Assembly (NCBI GenBank): GCA_029582265.1
Contig: CM055819.1
Coordinates: 11,023,087-11,087,086, forward strand
DNA: 64,000 bases
Direction of reading: 5' to 3'
DNA from: Zoroaster sp. YZ-2022
Lineage: Eukaryota > Echinodermata > Asteroidea > Forcipulatida > Zoroasteridae
Positions 13,001 through 25,200 of this stretch are shown here, one piece after another (the stretch's first letter is position 1; the number at the start of each line of letters is the position of its first letter). The position numbers and the translations under genes are program-made. Below the pieces are notes generated by a model. That model was not told where the DNA came from, ran no database searches, and worked only from the letters and a program-made list of their open reading frames with translations.

Positions 13001-16000
13001 ATTTTATTTGGGGTACCGGTAAGTGCAATCATAGTCGGTATCAGTGGCGCACCCAAGGGGGGGGGGCTTGGGGGGCTCAAGCCCCCCCCAAGAGCCCGCT
13101 GATGTTTTATTATTTTTTTAAAGAAGGAGCCAGGAAAGAGAGCAAAATCTGAGCCCAAGTCTTGTCTACAGAGGAGTTCGGCAAGGAGTATAGGGCAGTG
13201 GTACAAGGGATGGGGACTCAGGAGACTCAAGCTCCCATCCAAAAGTTTTCCATTTATTCCACTCACTATTATATTTTACGGCGTTGCGTATGCATGTGCA
13301 TGTAAGCTTGAAGGTCCACCAGTATATATAACAAGCATTTTGACACATTCTCCCCACCCCCCTGCCATGGTGCACCCGGATCAGGGAGCAGCTTTACTTA
13401 ATTTTATTTTCATTTTCTGTTGTCCGTTTCTCTTGTTGAGGTCGTTGACTGTCGTTGAGGTTACTCGTAAAATTTAAACACGCCCGCATTATAATCAACT
13501 CCTTTCCAGTTTGTACACAATGGCCCAGGATTGGGTTTTAATTTACAAAGATTATGTGACACTCTTTTAGCAAACACCGATTGGATAATATTGGGATTTG
13601 GTTTTGCCGCCATTATTCGTGTTTGAAAAAATTTAGCTCCGCCCGGAATGATCACAAACTTTACGTCCACGCAATGAAAGTATTTAACTATAGAAATCTT
13701 GCAGACGAAACAAGCTCAAGTTCTTTACATCAAGAGGAGGAAATTATATGGAAGGTAAAACCCTACGAGTCCGAATCATGCCATAATGTCTTCTTTTTAT
13801 GACTAGAAACCACCAGGAAACATTTAACATGTGCCGTAGGTTCACTGACGAGCACGATTAGGGACATGGCTACAGCCACGCCAGCGGTTATGGTTTGGGT
13901 CCGCCATGTCTCTCCCCCATATTGGATTTCAAATAAAAATATTTTGAGCCCCCCCCCCCCCCAATCAAATCCTGGGTGCGCCACTGGTCGGTATGTGTAC
14001 AATATACCGCATATTGTGTAAGAAAATGGCGTCTATTCTAGCAGCTAATTGGCCATTAATTAGTGAACCAAATTAGCCACCTCCAAAATTAAGCGTGCCC
14101 AGTGGTATGGTCTTTAAGATTATAGAATAAAATTTCATAATTTATTGAACATGAAGGGTACATTTTGTTTCGGGTGAGTGCATGTCATAGTCGGTATATG
14201 TGTACAATATACCGCATATTGTGTAAGAAAATGGCGTCTATTCTAGCAGCCAGTTAGCCATTAATTAGTGAACCAAATTAGCCACCTCCAAAATTAAGTG
14301 TGCCCAGTGGTATGGTCTTTAAGATTATGAAACAAAATTTCATAATTTATTGAATATGAAGGGTACATTTTGTTTCGGGTGAGTGCATGTCATAGTCGGT
14401 ATGTGTACAATATACCGCATATTGCGTAAGAAAATGGCGTCTATTCTAGCAGCTAATTGGCCATTAATTAGGGAACTAAATTAGCCACCTCCAAAATTAA
14501 GTGTGCCCAGTGGTATGGTCTTTAAGATTATGAAATAAAATTTCATAATTTATTGAACATGAAGGGTACATTTTGTTTCGGGTGAGTGCATGTCATAGTC
14601 GGTATATGTGTACAATATACCGCATATTGTGTAAGAAAATGGCGTCTATTCTAGCAGCTAATTAGCCATTAATTAGTGAACCAACTTAGCCACCTCCAAA
14701 ATTAAGTGTGCCCAGTGGTATGGTCTTTAACATTATGAAATAAAATTTCATCATTTATTGAACATGAAGGGTACATTTTCTTTGGGGTAAGTGCAATCAT
14801 AGTCGGTATGTGTACAATATACCGCATATTGTGTAAGAAAATGCCGTCTATTCTAGCAGCTAATTGGCCTTTAATTAGTGAACCAAATTAGCCACCTCCA
14901 AAATTATGTGTGCCTAATGGTATGGTCTTTAAGATTATGAAACAAAATTTCATAATTTATTGAACATGAAGGGTACATTTTCTTTGGGGTAAGTGCAATC
15001 ATAGTCGGTATGTGTATAATATACCGCATATTGTGTAAGAAAATGGCGTCTATTCTAGCAGCTAATTGGCCATTAATTAGTGAACCAAATTAGCAACCTC
15101 CAAAATTAAGTGTGCCCATTGGTATGGTCTTTAAGATTATAGAATAAAATTTCATAATTTATTGAACATGAAGGGTACATTTTGTTTCGGGTGAGTGCAT
15201 GTCATAGTCGGTATGTGTACAATATACCGCATATTGTGTAAGAAAATGGTGTCTATTCTAGCAGCTAATTAGCCATTAATTAGTGAACTAAATTAGCCAC
15301 CTCCAAAATTAAGTGTGCCCAGTGGTATGGTCTTTAAGATTATAGAATAAAATTTCATAATTTATTGAACATGAAGGGTACATTTTGTTTGGGGTGAGTG
15401 CATGTCATAGTCGGTATGTGTACAATATACCGCATATTGTGTAAGAAAATGGCGTCTATTCTAGCAGCTAATTAGCCATTAATTAGTGAACCAAATTAGC
15501 CACCTCCAAAATAAAGTGTGCCCAGTGGTATGGTCTTTAAGATTATGAAACAAAATTTCATAATTTATTGAACATGAAGGGTACATTTTGTTTGGGGTAA
15601 GTGCAATCATAGTCGTTATGTGTACAATATACCGCATATTGTGTAAGAAAATGGCGTCTATTCTAGCAGCTAATTAGCCATTAATTAGTGAACCAAATTA
15701 GCTACCTCCAAAATTAAGTGTGCCCAGTGGTATGGTCTTTAAGATTATAGAATAAAATTTCATAATTTATTGAACATGAAGGGTACATTTTGTTTCGGGT
15801 GAGTGCATGTCATAGTCGGTATGTGTACAATATACCGCATATTGTGTAAGAAAATGGCTTCTATTCTAGCAGCTAATTAGCCATTAATTAGGGAACCAAA
15901 TTAGCCACCTCCAAAATTGAGTGTGCCCAGTGGTATGGTCTTTAAGATTATGAAACAAAATTTCATAATTTATTGAACATGAAGGGTACATTTTGTTTCG

Positions 16001-17424
16001 GGTGAGTGCATGTCATAGTCGGTATGTGTAGAATATACCGCATATTGCGTAAGAAAATGGCGTCTATTCTAGCAGCTAATTGGCCATTAATTAGTTAGCC
16101 AAATTATCCACCTCCAAAATTAAGTGTGCCCAGTGGTATGGTCTTTAAGATTATGAAACAAAATTTCATAATTTATTGAACATGAAGCGTACATTTTCTT
16201 TGGGGTACGTGCAATCATAGTCAGTATGTGTACAATACACCGCATATTGCGTAAGAAAATGGCGTCTATTCTAGCAGCTAATTAGCCATTAATTAGTGAA
16301 CCAAATTAGCCACCTCCAAAATTAAGTGTGCCCAGTTGTATGGTCTTTAAGATTATAGAATAAAATTTCATAATTTATTGAACATGAAGGGTACATTTTC
16401 TTTGTGGTAAGTGCAATCATAGTCGGTATGTGTACAATATACCGCATATTGTGTAACAAAATGGCGTCTATTCTAGCAGCCAATTAGTCATTAATTAGTG
16501 AACCAAATTAGCCACCTCCAAAATTAAGTGTGCCTAATGGTATGGTCTTTAAGATTATGAAACAAAATTTCATAATTTATTGAACATGAAGGGTACATTT
16601 TCTTTGGGGTAAGTGCAATCATAGTCGGTATGTGTATAATATACCGCATATTGTGTAAGAAAATGGCGTCTATTCTAGCAGCTAATTGGCCATTAATTAG
16701 TGAACCAAATTAGCAACCTCCAAAATTAAGTGTGCCCATTGGTATGGTCTTTAAGATTATAGAATAAAATTTCATAATTTATTGAACATGAAGGGTACAT
16801 TTTGTTTCGGGTGAGTGCATGTCATAGTCGGTATGTGTACAATATACCGCATATTGTGTAAGAAAATGGCGTCTATTCTAGCAGCTAATTAGCCATTAAT
16901 TAGTGATCGAAATTAGCCACCTCCAAAATTAAGTGTTCCCAGTGGTATGGTCTTTAAGATTATAGAATAAAATTTCATAATTTATTGAACATGAAGGGTA
17001 CATTTTGTTTGGGGTGAGTGCATGTCATAGTCGGTATGTCTACAATATACCCCATATTGTGTAAGAAAATGGCGTCTATTCTAGCAGCTAATTAGCCATT
17101 AATTAGTGAACCAAATTAGCCACCTCCAAAATAAAGTGTGCCCAGTGGTATGGTCTTTAAGATTATGAAACAAAATTTCATAATTTATTGAACATGAAGG
17201 GTACATTTTGTTTGGGGTAAGTGCAATCATAGTCGTTATGTGTACAATATACCGCATATTGTGTAAGAAAATGGCGTCTATTCTAGCAGCTAATTAGCCA
17301 TTAATTAGTGAACCAAATTAGCCACCTCCAAAATTAAGTGTGCCCAGTGGTATGGTCTTTTAGATTATAGAATAAAATTTCATAATTTATTGAACATGAA
17401 GGGTACATTTTGTTTGGGGTGAGT
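12996..17424 (-). repeat. Right-arm satellite array (inverted copy of the left array)
   Basis: The same ~203-bp unit in opposite orientation, about 17 copies from 13987 to 17424. The first piece (12996-13041) is separated from the rest by the hAT insertion. The array joins the core directly after the USP His box, so the last codons of that gene are written in satellite sequence. The left and right arrays differ in copy number. Confidence 0.93.
13042..13986. mobile_element. hAT-type non-autonomous element with perfect 8-bp target duplication
   Basis: Terminal inverted repeats are CAGTGGCGCACCCA at the left (13042) and TGGGTGCGCCACTG at the right (ends 13986). The flanking bases GTCGGTAT occur at 13034-13041 and again at 13987-13994, which is an exact 8-bp target site duplication, and removing one copy restores the satellite unit. 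The terminal CAGTGGCG and 8-bp duplication are typical of hAT transposons. The interior has G and C homopolymer tracts just inside the ends and no recognisable transposase. Confidence 0.93.
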
Positions 17425-17764
17425 GGAACTTATTCAATATTTGTGTAGTATATACTGAATAATGAGGTCTACGTTGTAGCGGCTAATTACTCACTAATTT
17501 ATATGCCAAATTACCTTTGTGTACATTCAAGTATACTCAGTGTTATGATTTTTAAGAATATGGAAAAAGAAATTGGTGATAAATATAGATAATATAAAAT
17601 TTCGTTCAAAATATCCAGGAAACATTCTGAAATACAGACTGCTTATTTCACCACCTTGAACTGCATGGATTCTATTTTTTTTTGAATACGCGGCTGGGTA
17701 GTTTGTGAATCCGCGGTTGGAATTTCCGGCCCAATACGCGGCTAGCTTCAGTCTGGTAATATAT

Positions 17765-19140
17765 CGCTACTTGGAATTGGGGGTGGGAGGACATGCAGGC
17801 AATGTTGGATCCAGGATTTGGCCAATATGGGGGACAACCATGGTCGCATATACCCTCCCCTACTTTTATACATCACATTTTTGAAAAAATAATTGCGAGT
17901 TGGTAATTTATTTGTTCTTGCAGTAAAACAAAAAAAAATTAAAAGGAAATCCAGCTCAAACCCAGCGGGGAGTGCGGGGGAACTTGCGCTGAGCGCCTTC
18001 TTCATCAGCCACCAAGGGCAGATCTAGCCTTTAGAATTCACTATTTCTGAGGGCGAAATCCTGGATGTGACTATTCAAGGCAGGAGGTCCGAATTTTCAT
18101 TCTATAGGTGCTCTCTGATGAAAAATGAGCGTTTTCATGACCAAGGTTGTGAAATATTCTAGCAGAGGTGAATCCCAACCCAACCCAACCAACAACGGAT
18201 TTGAAGGTGCGGCTTTGGAATAAAGTGTTGGTGCCATCAGCCCTTTGGCCCCCTGGATCCATCCTTGTCCGCCACTATTGTGTGTGCTCAGTAGTGCGGC
18301 CTGAGCGCATTATGACGACTTTATCACTGAAAAACTAACAGCCATCTTGGTTTTTGGACAGTATTATATGAACCTAAAGTTTGTTTGACTTAAGATTTCG
18401 AGAAATTGATCTTAGATACCACCAAAAAGACGATTTTTATTTTTATTTTCTGGGCAGCCTATTTCCACGACAGGCCAATTTATGTGCAAATGGCGGCCAT
18501 ATAGGATTTTGGCCGTTAGCGAGAAATGCTGACATTTTCGCGAGGGTCACCCCTGCTCAAACTGCTCATTTTATTCAGCACCCTTTTTGAATTGTATAGA
18601 AACCACCTTCAATATTTGTCACGGGACCTACACGTTTTGCCTCTACGAGAATTCTGATTTCTAGCATTCTATGTGTAGATTGATCTTAAACTTGTTTGTA
18701 CTAGAAATTAGCTTTGGCATGCTTGAAGTTCAACAGGCTAATCACATGTCTGTACAAGAGTATCAAGCTGGTTGTTAAGTGTCTTGGTACTAGACCACTA
18801 TTCTTATTCAGTGTCTAGTTCATTCTGGTTGATATCAATGTATACATGTATGTCTTTTACATTACGTTCGGTCTGTCTTAGATGCCCTTATAATGCAGTC
18901 GTGATCGCGTGGGTGAAAGGTGTGGTTTTTTGTGCATTGGAACATTTTGTGTACATTTCACGGTATATCGCACTCAACCAATTTGTATTGCAAAATGACA
19001 TGTAACTACAGCAACAAGACTTACCATAGCGTTGTGTTGTATCGTAATTATGATGGATACTGTTACAATTGAATCTCATGGTCTTCTGTTTATCTATTGA
19101 TGTTGGTAACTGGTTCGCTTATAGTACTTTGATTGTATCA
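17765..19140. other. Sequence right of the foldback element, no gene seen
   Basis: Contains GGATCCAGGATTT (17806-17820) and the inverted CCCTGGATCCATCC (about 18250). These resemble ends of dispersed repeats also found at about 25080 and 48800. Short open frames lack conserved motifs. Confidence 0.45.
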
Positions 19141-19153
19141 TATGATTTATATC

Positions 19154-19429
19154 GGTAAGACTTGAAGTTTTGCATGGTGAGGAGGATAAGTAAGACTAAT
19201 TTGCGGTGACACCATGTGAAATTCTCAATTGAGTAGTAATTAGTTCTGAAAAGAAATGGAGGTACAACTCGACGTTTCGATCAGTGTGCACTGATCGTCC
19301 TCTGATTCTCCTGATGAGGACGATCAGAGCACACTGATCAAAACCTCGAGTTGTACCTCCAGTTCTTTTCAGAACTAATTACTACTCAATTGAGAATTTC
19401 ACATGGTGTCACCGCAAATTAGTCTTACT
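19154..19429. mobile_element. 276-bp snap-back element with 13-bp direct flanks
   Basis: Two arms of about 110 bp are near-perfect inverted copies. The left arm contains AAGACTAATTTGCGGTGACA and TGGAGGTACAACTCGACGTT, and the right arm contains their complements. They meet at a short loop around GATTCTCCTGATGAGG (about 19300-19320). The 13-base sequence TATGATTTATATC flanks it at 19141-19153 and 19430-19442, which looks like a target duplication. A 13-bp duplication is longer than usual for cut-and-paste elements, so the mechanism is open. Confidence 0.75.
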
Positions 19430-19593
19430 TATGATTTATATCAATAGCTGAATGGATTATTTGTATTACTGGCATAGTCATCAAGCAAGACTAGCGCTCC
19501 AAGAAGGTCCATTACTGGAATTAAAAATCAATTATTTACATGCAGTCCTGCTGGTGATGTGAAACCATTATGTCTATTCATCACTCATCATTC

Positions 19594-19720
19594 ATCATTC
19601 TCCACCATTGGCTGCATTGGCTGTCTATCAAGGACCGTGTTGTGTTTAAATTGATGTTACTTACATTCAAGGCTCAACATGGTCTCGCTCCTCAATACAT
19701 ATCCGAATTCATTTCCCCCC
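19594..19720 (+). pseudogene. 3' fragment of a LINE reverse-transcriptase ORF
   Basis: Encodes HHWLHWLSIKDRVVFKLMLL followed by a segment containing FKAQHGLAPQYISEF. This matches the well-known C-terminal stretch of CR1/L2/Jockey-like LINE polyproteins (LHWLPV..RI.FK....T.KALHGLAP.YL). Only this fragment is present, with no reverse-transcriptase core upstream, so it is a 5'-truncated, dead insertion. Confidence 0.8.
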
Positions 19721-20540
19721 TATTCACCCCCACATCGCCTTCGTTCATCATCACAGTAGGGTTTTTACGGTGCTGAAAATACATTTGTTTTCTAAGTAAT
19801 ACTGGATTACTTTTAATTTTGGCAATTTTTTAGGCTGGATCCACTTGTGAGAGCACAGGAGTAGTCAGGGTGGCAGGGGACCATGACCCCGTTGCCGCTG
19901 ACAAAAGATTTGAAAAAGGTGAAAATAATAATGATAGGCCAGCATACCAGGCACGCCACCTCAAATTCTTAAAATCCCATTGAAACATTTACTATTTTAA
20001 CTTAAACAATACAAAACCTATGTGTCTGTTTTATGTCCATTGCTGGTATTGCATAGTCATAAAAATCGCATAAATTACGCACCCAAGGGGTATCTGACGT
20101 GTGACGTGAACGTGTGAAATGAATTGTGGTTTGTATATGTGCATGCGATGATTTTCTAAAAGTATATAAGAAATATCTCCAAAACTGGCAAAAAATTCCC
20201 TTAAAATTTTCCCAACATTGTTCGAAAAAGGTTTTAAAATTTCTCATTTTTTGTTTGTTTACCCTGGTTGAGGTGGGGCGGGTCTGAGGGAGGGTTAGGA
20301 CAGCCTAATGTTTAGGGACAGTCATTAGGGTTTCGGCCTGGTTTCCGGCTCAAATGTGAGGCAAACGAAACTAATTATGCTGGGAGTGGAGGGCGGGTAA
20401 AAATTTTCTGTCACTCAACCACCACGTCAGATTGCAAAATGAGCAGATCTTAAATTACCCACTATTGAGATGAGTCCAAGCATTGCCCTCATTGGTCAAA
20501 ATCCCTGACAACGCGATGTTATTGGATGAATAAACAAAGG
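19721..20540. other. No gene recognised
   Basis: AT-rich sequence with scattered short open frames on both strands. No domain or splice-bounded exon is evident. Confidence 0.4.
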
Positions 20541-22262
20541 AATGCTACATGAAAGTAAACAACCTTGATCAACGGACTCGTCCATTTCTTCTGCAGGGGG
20601 CAAATTTGTTTTCCTCATATTCATTTCATAAAACGTTATTTGTTACATCATTTGCATTTATCCACATACAAATTGTTTCAAACGTCTCAAACAATGAAAA
20701 TTGCGCGTACAATGATTACTGTTCATGCGTTTTAAGTTTATTTCAATATATCGTAAATACTAAACAAAGTACTCGGTGTCCCAATAATTATCAATATACA
20801 TGAGCCGAAACCCCTGTGTTCGTTTTCATCGAACACTTCGTTGCAATTTTGTACTATTGTAGTAATATCTGTACAGATAATACTGCAAACAATAATGTCA
20901 ATTTCGAACAATAACAAACACCTCATCAGTCTCCTGCCACCTACTGTCCCAAAAACTCCCACTCACAGTCTCATCTACCCACCCGTCCTGTCGATCAGGT
21001 CTTGCCTAAAATTACGTTTGGACGAGTTAGTACTACTTGGACGCATACACAATGCAACTTTTGTATACAATGACTACGCATTTTCAGCTTATTTCAATAT
21101 ATCATAACTTTCTTAACACTAAACAAAGAACTTGGGACATCAGTGCCCAATATTATCAATACATCTGAAACCCATGTCAGCGTTTTCATCAAAAGATGAT
21201 TTGGAATCATCTTTTTAAATTTAAATAGTTTACATATTTTTGCACACATTTTTAACTATGCATAATATTTAAAAAAATCCCTGACCAAGATAAGAACAAT
21301 TTATAATTCTCCATGATTATATGTTTTAAAAATATGCGTTAGATTGCATCATCACAGAGCATCTAGAACACTAACGCTTCTGGGCTCCTTGAGTGGGCCC
21401 CGGACCCCATGCCGTTGTGGATTGGAACTGTGCTCTCGCCTGAATCCATTCCCTAAAATGGATTTTTCCACATTTTGGCCTGCAACCGCATGCTCATGTA
21501 ACACTGTCAGTTCAATATTTATTTTCTAGATTATCTGGTCTCTGGTTATTTAAAAAAACAAAAAAACAATCGGGGTTAAGGTTAAGAAATCATTTAATTC
21601 TCACACAGAGGCTCCTGAATGCAACATTTTCCCGGGGTCCTTAAGCGGGCCCGGACCCACACCGTGAGCTTATATTTTATAAGCTATAAAAACTCAAAAA
21701 TGCTCACACAGAGCGAGCCACCTGAACGCAAACTTTTCGCTTTGCTCACTGGTTAATATTGAGAAATATTTTGTCCAAAATGGACTCAATAGAATCACGT
21801 TTTATCAGCTGAAATAGCTCACAAATGATCACACAAAGCTTCCTGGATGTCCTTAACAGTTAACCACTGTTATGCGGAGCGGACCCCACGCCGTGAGCTC
21901 GCTTTGCTCGCTGTCTCACTCCGCTTGCTGGTTTGGATTTGACCCCACACTTACAAAATCGTTCAGCCACCATTGGATTCGAGTGATTTATCATGATCGA
22001 ATCATAGCTTAATTATAAACTTCTGAGGTAGTTAAATGCTTAAACAAATAAAACAATTTTGTGTTTTGTTTTGCGGCTCTGTGCAAATAAGCACGATAGA
22101 ACCTTTGCAATGTTTGGGTTGCTATTTGAAAGAGAACAAAAACAAGTTTCACGATTTTGATTCACATTTGAAATGGGCGTACTTCTAGAAACATAGCGAA
22201 TAAATAAAAACCTCTTTTTAACCCTCCTAGAACGTTTGAAAACTGTTCGTTGTGAGCGCGTC
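20541..22262. repeat. Divergent tandem duplications
   Basis: Two sets are visible. First, about 20700-20830 and 21045-21195 are diverged copies; both hold TTTATTTCAATATATCRTAA-like sequence, then ACTAAACAAAG, then CGTTTTCATC. Second, between about 21345 and 21960, segments with CACACAGAGGCTCCTGAATG-like starts and GGGCCCGGACCC / CACGCCGTGAGCTC cores recur three to four times. No coding sequence is supported. Confidence 0.6.
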
Positions 22263-25200
22263 TTAAAGATGGACTACAACGGAATAATGATAAGTGCTGT
22301 ATTGCTGTTTTCGTTCGAGAAATGTGTAATGATTACTAACATATTATTATTATTCAATAAAACTTGTTCCTTCATGCAAAAACAATTCAATTTGATCGGC
22401 GTTCTACGACCCAGAAAAGCCCAGTTTCACCAAAAGCCCTCAACTCATGAATAATTCATACTTCGTGTGTGACGTAGCACCCATGACGCTTTGTTACCCG
22501 CCCCACGCACAACAGTCGATCGTGTGTACTGTATGCATTTACCATACATGCAATGCGGAACAACAGCGGACAAGCGACATCTTCTAGACCGAAAAACAGC
22601 GAAAATGTCCGATAGCAGCGAATATTGGGAAGATCACAGTATAGATGAGGAAGAGGAGTTTCATATAGGCACTTCTGAGCTGTAGCGATGAGGGGAGCTC
22701 CCCAGACGAGAGAGAAGGCGAAGACGATGACGAACAAGTCGAAGTATGTGGCGCTGAACCATACCGGTTCGAGCCACTCCTGATGATAGACGGCTAAACA
22801 CAGACTGGTAAGCCCACAAAATGATTCATGAATGAAATACTGAATGATGCTTCGTTTGATCAATTCGTTTCTGCTGTACAAAAATAGTTGTAGGCTATAC
22901 TTGACAAAAACATGAACGAACATGATGGAGACCCAAGGTACATAATGCAGTAGTACATGTACATGTGTACAATTGTACATGTGTAAAATACATGTACAGT
23001 GGAAATTTGGGGGTAATTACTATGTCTTGCGTTTTATGATTTGTTGGCAATATTAGCCAGTATTTATGAAGACATGATGGGAAAGTAATCACTGCTCAAA
23101 ATTCAAATAAAATCATGATCTTTTACCATCATGCTTTAAGCATAATTGACATTTAGTCTTTCCCTTCAAATCAAAGGTTGTAGCCCCATGCACAATAAAA
23201 ATGTTTGATCTGCCCATGGAAAAATGTATTCCTTCGTGATGTACCTGTCCTTGATCAGTTCATGGGGGGTGTATTTCAAGATCAATTTTTAAGTAGTGCA
23301 ACCCCAATGACAAAGTTACTAAAATTATATTTTCCAAACTTGTTTTTTGTAATAGGTGTTCGTGTGGACATTGTGTTCTTCAGCCTTTGCTCGCAAACTG
23401 TATATGTTGCAAAGAAGTTGAGAAGACAGAGAACATGATGCGGCAGCTGGACATCAACGTGGATGATCCCAACCAGTGCCTTACCATCCATGATTGGTTT
23501 GATGCGATCTGCCTCCACCCAGGAGTGCTTGCAACAGCGTATCTTCAGAGATGCAGTTGAAGGAACGCTTGACCAGTAAGTGATTTGAGTGTTGACTGAA
23601 TGTACAAAGCCAATGTACCATCAATTTCAATTAATATTTTAGAGCAATGTCAGTTTTGAATGATCTGCATATCAAGCAGATTACTTTTGATTGACCAGAA
23701 TGAGCACCGGTGTTTACTTCAGAGTAACCGCACACAACTGAATTATTATGACCTTGGTTGACCCACGTGCATCTATATCTTATTGTACATGCATTACATG
23801 TATGTAATTGTTTACTTTTGATCATGATTGCCTTTTGGTATGGTTATAGTTTTATAGCATTTCAGTTTCACATGGTGTTAACGTAAACAATATCGATACT
23901 CCACCATGCAAATCACAAATCTTATGTTTATAATTTTGTCTGATTTTTTGTTTTGTTTTACAGAAAATATCGCCATGTTGCATATCGGCAAGTGGTGAGG
24001 TGGTGTTAGTTATCTTGGCCGTTTCAACCGGGTGCCACTGCCATCATGTGTAATGGACGCAGTCCGCAGGACGGTCCCAATCCCGGGTGGACAGTACAAA
24101 GGATTTTCGTCTCCACCACTGGATGAGGCAGGTTGGCTTTGTTTTATTTTTTAAATTGGTAACATTCTTCCCTAGTTATAATGATCTGGAGGGAGTTACA
24201 AATTATTTTGTGCGTTCATAAACCATGATCAATGGCAGAATCAATTACGTGTGTATTTCATTTTGTGTCTTTTCGGGGGGGGGGGGGGAGAAGTTGATTA
24301 ATTTAGCACTAATGTGAAATAAACTTGTTTTATGTTGCCAACAATACACTATGGTAAAAACATTACAAATTCGGTATGGCAGAAAGATGCCAAGAACTGA
24401 ACATTTTACAAGACCTTAGTACTTTCGAATAAATGACAAGACAAAATATGTATGTATTTGCAACCAACAATTGAGTTTATTTTTGAGGTTAAAATATCAA
24501 AATTAAAAAGTTGCCTCTTGATGACGAAAACAACTTAATCAAAATCCTGTACATACTTGTTTGGAACTTGGCCATTGTTCTGTTAAACCGAACTGGAAAT
24601 CCTTTGAAATTCGTTTCACACTTGCTGCTCTTTTCCCAGTTTAAAACTTACAATCAGCATAACTCTACTGCTGAGCAGGTTCAGATTTTCTTGGATTAAA
24701 GCTAATTCAATTAGGTTTTGGCTTTGCATCACAAAAGGAGAAGTGTGACAAAAACTAATATTGTAAATCTCATGTTGGTAAATCTCATGTACTTCTGCCT
24801 ATAAAACTTAAAACTTGTTCTGAGTGTACAGTGGCAATAAATTGTAAAATACAAGAATAGAATAACAATAAATGTGTACAGGCCATGTCATTCTGTCTTC
24901 AATCAAATATTAATAAAAAAATATAAAAGACATGTATATAGCACCAAATCCATTTGAATAAAATGCTCCCAGGCCCTTTAAATATAATAAAATAACCTAA
25001 AGTAACAATAGCAAAGATTATAAAAGATTAAATACATGGGAGCCAGATAAAGTGATAAAAACAGGCAAATATCAGCAGGGGCGGATCCAGGAATTTTGGC
25101 ATGAAGGTTAAATCCTTTCGTGTATTATTCAAGAACTTCACCCATTCCTTTGATATCGCAGGATCCCGCGGAAATTAAAAAAAATGAGTCTCTGGATTCT

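Larger units (their letters stand above)
7404..17764. mobile_element. 10.4-kb foldback element with satellite-filled inverted arms and a USP core
   Basis: The ends are inverted copies of each other: ATATATCACCAGACTGAAGC begins at 7404, and the complement of ATATATTACCAGACTGAAGC ends at 17764. About 335-340 bp of outer sequence matches in inverted orientation (7404-7736 and 17425-17764). Both arms then continue as tandem arrays of the same ~203-bp unit, again in opposite orientation. The arrays enclose about 1.07 kb of unique core (11925-12995) holding a decayed ubiquitin-specific protease gene. Long arms built from tandem repeats define foldback elements, such as Drosophila FB/Galileo and the sea urchin TU elements. 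A 945-bp hAT element (13042-13986) is a later insertion into the right arm. No transposase is visible, so the element is probably non-autonomous. A target duplication is not obvious at its ends. Confidence 0.85.

Noticed and set aside
19290..19365. Hammerhead ribozyme core (CTGATGAG...AAAAC)
   Set aside because: The GAAA core is mutated to AAAA on the plus strand and I could not draw a pairing stem I; the motif lies in the hairpin loop region of the snap-back element.
22456..22980. Minus-strand frame of 174 codons
   Set aside because: Antisense of exon 1 of the ballast-like pseudogene and its intron; no motif, and the plus-strand match is specific.
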